Under the pieces are notes generated by a model. The model saw nothing but the letters and a program-made list of their open reading frames with translations, searched no databases and was not told where the DNA came from. A DNA stretch of 64,000 bases from Ooceraea biroi (taxonomy: Eukaryota; Arthropoda; Insecta; Hymenoptera; Formicidae). The DNA lies in assembly GCF_003672135.1 (NCBI RefSeq), contig NC_039518.1, forward strand, positions 6,078,136-6,142,135, read 5' to 3'. Shown piece after piece: positions 58,525 through 64,000 of the stretch (positions within the stretch are counted from its first letter, which is position 1; every line of letters starts with the position of its first letter). Position numbers and translations under genes: made by a program.

Positions 58525-59392
58525 CACCCACAGAAAAGATCTCTGGACTTAATGCTATTACTCTTTAATCTATCATAGAATAAGATCGCTATAGCGACAA
58601 TCATATTTATTATTGAAAAGAAGCATATTTTAATCTTGAATAGAAAATTCGAAAATCTAGATTTAAATAATCTTGGTGCTATCTCATTCATTTTCTCAGA
58701 AGGATTTAGATACAAATTTCTAGCAAGTTCAAAATATTCTTGATTTAAGAATATTGTGAGATCTAAAAGACATCTTATTCTATTCTTCTAAGAGAATTTG
58801 TAGAATCTGCACAAAACGGCGAATATTTATGTGTTGCAATCGAAAACCGGGAAAGTGTTTCTGTTATTTACAATGAATAAGTGCAATACTCTACAAGAAA
58901 TATTAAAAGGTATGGAAATGTCTTATCTCGAATCTTACTTCTCAAGTAAGTATATTGTACATACTTACTTACATTTCCATATCTTTTAATATTTCTTGTA
59001 GAGTATTGCACTTATTCATTGTAAATAACAGAAACACTTTCCCGATTTTCGATCGCAACACATAAATATTGGCCGTTTTATCCGAATAAAGGACGCAGAA
59101 GCGCCGAGTCGACGAGCGACCGTGAGAAAATGATGCGTCGACATCGACAAAGCCTACTATAAAGTGGCGCTATTATCAAATTATTCTACATACAAGAATA
59201 TATAAGCATAAATGTGTACATGTTACTCTTGTCTCAAAACAGTAAGACGATCTTATTTAATTCGAGAGAGAAGAATAGAAATTACTGATTTAAATAAAAA
59301 ATTGTTTTATTTTCATATTTTTATACTTGTAATACGATTAAATTAGTCAAGAATATTTTTCGTCTTGTTATCAGAAATCCTTTCTGAGGGTG
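58525..59392 (+). mobile_element. CACCC element V-2
   Basis: 868 bp with normal ends and intact hairpin. Followed directly by spacer B. Confidence 0.88.
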
Positions 59393-59587
59393 CACGGATT
59401 AATCGCGATGTAATCATTGATTATCACTTGGCCTTCCATTTTCATACTTACCATTGGCATCGATCATAACTTCAAACTTGTTTGATTAAACTGTTTTGTC
59501 CTCCTGTTTTGTTTAGACATAGTTTACACGATTACGTGACCAGTGTCTTTTATAACTGGTACACGACGATTGTCAACCCTCTCGCTA
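59393..59587 (+). repeat. spacer B in cluster V
   Basis: 195 bp, same as 21223-21417. Joins two CACCC-A-CACCC modules. Confidence 0.83.
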
Positions 59588-60454
59588 CACCCACAAAAAA
59601 GATTTCTGGACTTAATGCTATTACTCTTTAATCTATCATAAAATAAGATCGCTATAGCGACAATCATATTTATTATTGAAAAGAAGCATATTTTAATCTT
59701 GAATAGAAAATTCGAAAATCTAGATTTAAATAATCTTGGTGCTATCTCATTAATTTTCTCAGAAGGATTAGATACAAATTTCTAGCAAGTTCAAAATATT
59801 CTTGATTTAAGAATATTGTGAGATCTAAAAGACATCTTATTCTATTCTTCTAAGAGAATTTGTAGAATCTGCACAAAACGGCCAATATTTATGTGTTGCA
59901 ATCGAAAACCGGGAAAGTGTTTCTGTTACTTACAATGAATAAGTGCAATACTCTACAAGAAATATTAAAAGGTATGGAAATGTCTTATCTCGAATCTTAT
60001 TTCTCAAGTAAGTATATTGTACATACTTACTTACATTTCCATATCTTTTAATATTTCTTGTAGAGCATTGCACTTATTCATTGTAAATAACAGAAACACT
60101 TTCCCGATTTTCGATTGCAACACATAAATATTGGCCGTTTTATCCGAATAAAGGACGCAGAAGCGCCGAGTCGACGAGCGACCGTGAGAAAATGATGCGT
60201 CGACATCGACAAAGCCTACTATAAAGTGGCGCTAATATCAAATTATTCTACATACAAGAATATATAAGCATAAATGTGTACATGTTACTCCTGTCTCAAG
60301 ACAGTAAGACAATCTTATTTAATTCGAGAGAGAAGAATAGAAATTACTGATTTAAATAAAAAATTGTTTTATTTTCATATTTTTATACTTGTAATACGAT
60401 TAAATTAGTCAAGAATATTTTTCGTCTTGTTATCAGAAATCCTTTCTGAGAGTG
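59588..60454 (+). mobile_element. CACCC element V-3
   Basis: 867 bp. The start reads CACCCACAAAAAAG and the end GAGAGTG, both with single changes from the family ends. Confidence 0.88.
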
Positions 60455-60749
60455 TATTGTCATGCATTATGCGTAACAACATTTTTATCTCTCTACATCG
60501 ATAACGAAGAATTCTCGCGTGGGAAGAAGACATGTGACGTTCACAATTAATCATAAATTCACTCATTAACGCACCGCTTATGCACCAAGCCTCAATTCTC
60601 CCAGAGACACGTCAGTATATACGTGTCTCTGCCAAAAAGCGACGAAACCGTACGAACGCGGTTGCAATCCGCTTCGCTGGTGCAACCGATGGAACTCGCC
60701 CGCGCCGAGCAGCAAATGCGGCTCGCATACTCGCGCGGATGCGTACGTG
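60455..60749 (+). repeat. spacer A in cluster V (second)
   Basis: 295 bp; the 65-codon frame (60580-60777) is open. Confidence 0.83.
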
Positions 60750-61617
60750 CACCCACAGAAAAGATCTCTGGACTTAATGCTATTACTCTTTAATCTATCA
60801 TAGAATAAGATCGCTATAGCGACAATCATATTTATTATTAAAAGAAGCATATTTTAATCTTGAATAGAAAATTTGAAAATCTAGATTTAAATAATCTTGG
60901 TGCTATCTCATTAATTTTCTCAGAAGGATTTAGATACAAATTTCTAGCAAGTTCAAAATATTCTTGATTTAAGAATATTGTGAGATCTAAAAGACATCTT
61001 ATTCTATTCTTCTAAGAGAATTTGTAGAATCTGCACAAAACGGCCAATATTTATGTGTTGCAATCGAAAACCGGGAAAGTGTTTCTGTTACTTACAATGA
61101 ATAAGTGCAATACTCTACAAGAAATATTAAAAGGTATGGAAATGTCTTATCTCGAATCTTATTTCTCAAGTAAGTATATTGTACATACTTACTTACATTT
61201 CCATATCTTTTAATATTTCTTGTAGAGCATTGCACTTATTCATTGTAAATAACAGAAACACTTTCCCGATTTTCGATTGCAACACATAAATATTGGCCGT
61301 TTTATCCGAATAAAGGACGCAGAAGCGCCGAGTCGACGAGCGACCGTGAGAAAATGATGCGTCGACATCGACAAAGCCTACTATAAAGTGGCGCTAATAT
61401 CAAATTATTCTACATACAAGAATATATAAGCATAAATGTGTACATGTTACTCTTGTCTCAAAACAGTAAGACGATCTTATTTAATTCGAGAGAGAAGAAT
61501 AGAAATTACTGATTTAAATAAAAAATTGTTTTATTTTCATACTTTTTATACTTGTAATACGATTAAATTAGTCAAGAATATTTTTCGTCTTGTTATCAGA
61601 AATCCTTTCTGAGGGTG
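60750..61617 (+). mobile_element. CACCC element V-4
   Basis: 868 bp, ends CTGAGGGTG and is followed by CGG, matching the CG before V-1. The spacing V-1 to V-3 (2226) and V-2 to V-4 (2225) shows a module duplication. Confidence 0.88.
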
Positions 61618-62792
61618 CGGCCGTGATGGATACACATGCGATTCCGGCAAGTCGAGGATGCGTCTGAATCGAGAAGAACGGTAAGAATCGCGACGAGACT
61701 CGGTTCCGGAATGGAGAGAGTACTCTCGACAGCGGATACATCGACCTCGATTAGATTCAGTACGATCTTTGTGTGGCAAAGGGGTCACGAAGTTGTCATG
61801 AACGGTGTGCATGACGGTTTGTAAGACAAAGACCCATATTCCGCCGAACAAATGATCTTAAGCCGCTCGCGAGAGGTATAAAGTATCTTCCGCGACTTCG
61901 AAGGGAAAAGTCCCACGCAAACGAGGGATGCCCTCCACCGTGGCTGTCTCCTCCCCACTCTTATCTGGCCGCATGGAGAAAGATTAAGAAAATTCACCGT
62001 ATTACGCGGCCCCGCGCGCGTAAAGAAGATCTCCGGGCCATTATTTACGAAGTAAGGCTTGATGATCTCGAGGGGATCAGCCGTTTGCGTCTCGCGTTTG
62101 CCGATGGGATTTGCCCCCGGCCGGTCAAACAATGCGCCCCGAAGCACGCCACCGGCCCCCGAACAGTCTCTCGTATTTCTCTTAAAACGACGCGAGCGTT
62201 CACGTGTGCAGCAGAAAGGATTGGAGGTGGGTGTAGTATGCCCGTTCTTTTTGTTCGCCAGGGACTTGTGGTCTCGCACGAAATTCCAGACGTCTTCCTA
62301 CCCTCCTCATCCTCCTCATCCTCCTCCTCCTCCTCGCCCATTCGTCCTCTCTCGCGGGGCCCGCAAAACATGCGCTGGGTCCATACGGACTTACCCATTC
62401 TCGGTCGCCTTAAGCCGTTCCGCGTTTTTACATTCTCGACGAAATCCCGCGGCTTTGTGCCAGTTTATTACGTTTGCCAACCAAATGATGTCATTAGATA
62501 TACTTAGGCAGGGCTTTATTGTCGTCTTTTATGCCGGTCGAACGGCTTCCGTGAACGGATTCGTGCCGAGCGTCCACGATTCATCGGTTATCGCGCCGAA
62601 ATTCGTTCGCCGTCTCGCTCGCGTAGCATCAACCGGCGGCCTGCGTGGTCCTCGTCTTCTCACGGCCACATGAGAACCAGCTATACTTTTTTACTGCCTT
62701 TATATTGCCCGGACATTTCACGTGGCAGCTTGCCGCGTGAGACGAGTGCACGCGTATCTTTTACGATAAGCCTTTGTGCGTTACGCATCTCC
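61618..62792. other. unique DNA with a (TCC)n tract, no recognised gene
   Basis: The (TCC)n tract at about 62302-62336 makes Ser-, Pro- or Glu-rich open frames in three frames (62059-62673, 62085-62507, complement 62045-62398). None shows a domain I recognise. Confidence 0.5.
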
Positions 62793-62892
62793 NNNNNNNN
62801 NNNNNNNNNNNNNNNNNNNNNNNNNNNNNNNNNNNNNNNNNNNNNNNNNNNNNNNNNNNNNNNNNNNNNNNNNNNNNNNNNNNNNNNNNNNN
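62793..62892. other. assembly gap (100 N)
   Basis: Exactly 100 N, likely a scaffold join of unknown size. Confidence 0.98.
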
Positions 62893-63185
62893 AAACAACA
62901 GTATCCTGCACCATATTCTTTGTTCGTAGACCGGTTAGCCGCAGTAGGAGCGATTTTATAAACCTTCTACGTTTACCAGAGTGCACCACGTGGATGCAGC
63001 CTACATCACACTCTTTTGATTTTTTAAAAATGTTTTTTAGCTTTGTTTTTTAAATTGTTTTATCATTTTTTATAATTTCATTTTTTTATTTTTAAATCAT
63101 TAAAAAGATATTATATAAGTACATAGGCACATATAAACTTAAAAACTTAATATCATAAATACTTAAAATCGAGTGCTACGGGAGC
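62893..63185. other. AT-rich DNA after the gap, no recognised gene
   Basis: Nothing recognised. Confidence 0.45.
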
Positions 63186-63504
63186 CGAAATGTTCGTCTG
63201 ACAGCGGAGTGGTAACTCGGCGAAAAAAATCCTACGGAGTTTCAAAAAATCGAGTTTAAAGATCAAAGTTGGCACTTTAAGATGGCGTAAACGAAAGTAA
63301 AAAATAAAATTATTTTTTACCAGCGAAAAATTCATAAAAATGGCAAAAAACGTCACTTTTGACACTTTTAACCTCTATTTTCTCAAAAACCTGACGTCAT
63401 AGAGCAATTTCGCGGCCGGATTCGTGTTCAGCGTGAAAAAATACATCGAAAATGATATTTTATATTCAAACAGCAGACAAAAAGTCTAAAAATGTCGCCC
63501 TGTG
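63186..63504 (+). repeat. repeat R, copy 2
   Basis: Same 310-320-bp sequence as 30232-30541, in the same orientation, ending CGCCCTGTG. It abuts TAATCAAAAC of the mariner-1 3' tail, the part missing at 30542. Confidence 0.7.
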
Positions 63505-63612
63505 TAATCAAAACAAATGGACAATATATTGTTTAATAAAGTTTTTGTTTCCACAGAAAAATTCGCCTTTTATTTATATAAAAAAAACGCAATTACTTTT
63601 TGGCCAACCCAA
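63505..63612 (+). mobile_element. mariner-1 3' tail (108 bp)
   Basis: Last codons of the transposase (QNGQYIV-type), AATAAA and 3' TIR, followed by TA. Upstream part replaced by repeat R. Confidence 0.85.
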
Positions 63613-63614
63613 TA

Positions 63615-63785
63615 GATATTTTTTGCAATTGTTCAAGAATAAGTATCCTATTGAGAACCTCCTAGGCGAGAACTAAACGACGGAACAATGAACGTCATTC
63701 ATACGGAGACTTCCTCGTCTGACTGCATGGTTGGTCACGACGTGATTCGTTCCGAATTTCGCATTCCGTGGACGGGAGTTAACCA
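63615..63785. other. short unique segment
   Basis: About 170 bp, nothing recognised. Confidence 0.45.
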
Positions 63786-63787
63786 TA

Positions 63788-64000
63788 TATGGCGAAGATG
63801 CTTTAAAACTGAGGCAGTGTCAAAATTGGTTTACTAAATTTCGATCTGGAGATTTTAATGTGAAAGATGCACCACGCTCAGGAAGGCCAATCGAAATTGA
63901 TGATGACAAAATAAAGGCACTGATCGATTCCAATCGGCGTTTAACGACACGAGAGATTGCTGAGAATCTTAACGTATCGAAATCGAGTGTTGAAAACCAT
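63788..64000 (+). pseudogene. mariner-1 transposase, 5'-truncated unit running off the window
   Basis: Begins at TATGGCG after TA, the standard truncation point, but the upstream sequence is unique DNA (GTTAACCA) rather than a TIR. It reads YGEDALKLRQCQNWFTKFRSGDFNVKDAPRSGRP, then KALIDSNRRLTTREIAENLNVSKSSVENH at the window end. The variants CTGAGGCAG and ALID match the last unit of array F, so the two are close relatives. Confidence 0.85.

Noticed and set aside
57362..61617. CACCC elements as long terminal repeats of a retrotransposon
   Set aside because: Ends are inverted repeats (CACCC...GGGTG), not TG...CA. There is no primer-binding site or polypurine tract next to spacer A, and the internal segment is only 295 bp.

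Overview
This is eukaryotic DNA, almost certainly from an arthropod and probably from an ant or another hymenopteran. That placement is an inference. It rests on many DD34D mariner elements of insect type, a Tc1-like element whose N-terminal domain looks like the helix-turn-helix family common in ant genomes, short TTAGG-type repeats, and CpG-rich unique DNA between the elements. I found no convincing host gene, tRNA, rRNA or CRISPR array. Every recognisable protein-coding stretch is a transposase, and every one carries at least one disabling lesion. Two 100-N runs (22734-22833 and 62793-62892) look like scaffold joins.

Layout. 1-2713: tandem array of mariner-1 units with a ~997 bp period. 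2716-6844: unique DNA with an AT-rich palindrome at 4621-4986. 6845-10774: a foldback element (FB-1) that received a GC-rich palindrome and a tandem pair of DD41D Tc1/mariner elements. 12591-15860: second mariner-1 array, one complete element followed by two 5'-truncated ones. 16114-17398: mariner-3 on the minus strand. 19081-22733: a CACCC element carrying a mariner-1 copy, then a large inverted duplication running into the first gap. 22834-about 29930: an indel-rich near-copy of 31434-about 38590, probably unpolished sequence. 30542-33707: third mariner-1 array (minus strand), cut by repeat R. 34940-40697: CACCC cluster with two mariner-2 insertions in a 2452-bp tandem duplication. 43299-44500: decayed mariner-5. 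44586-47166: a foldback element hosting a CACCC composite. 47767-48399: palindromic MITE. 49178-50019: second, uninterrupted FB-1 copy. 50504-51788: second mariner-3. 52198-53012: non-autonomous Transib-like element with RSS-like ends. 53681-55755: foldback element hosting mariner-4. 57362-61617: four CACCC elements separated by spacers A, B and A. 63186-64000: repeat R joined to a mariner-1 tail, then the start of another mariner-1 unit.

How the parts relate. The window reads as a transposon island in which elements have landed inside one another. Several insertions can be dated relative to each other because an uninterrupted paralogous site survives in the same window. FB-1 at 49.8 kb shows the empty site of the DD41D element. 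The opposite arms of two foldbacks show the empty sites of a CACCC composite and of mariner-4. The CACCC element at 39.8-40.7 kb shows the empty mariner-2 site.

The strongest observations are three. First, mariner-1 has inserted into itself at one TA and then amplified as tandem arrays, all from a progenitor already inactivated by an 11-bp deletion. Second, CACCC elements flank a 295-bp passenger and appear to have moved as composites with a CG duplication. Third, a Transib-like element has heptamer, 22-bp spacer and nonamer ends and a CGCCG target duplication. The main caution is assembly quality: part of the window is probably a noisy second representation of a neighbouring segment.
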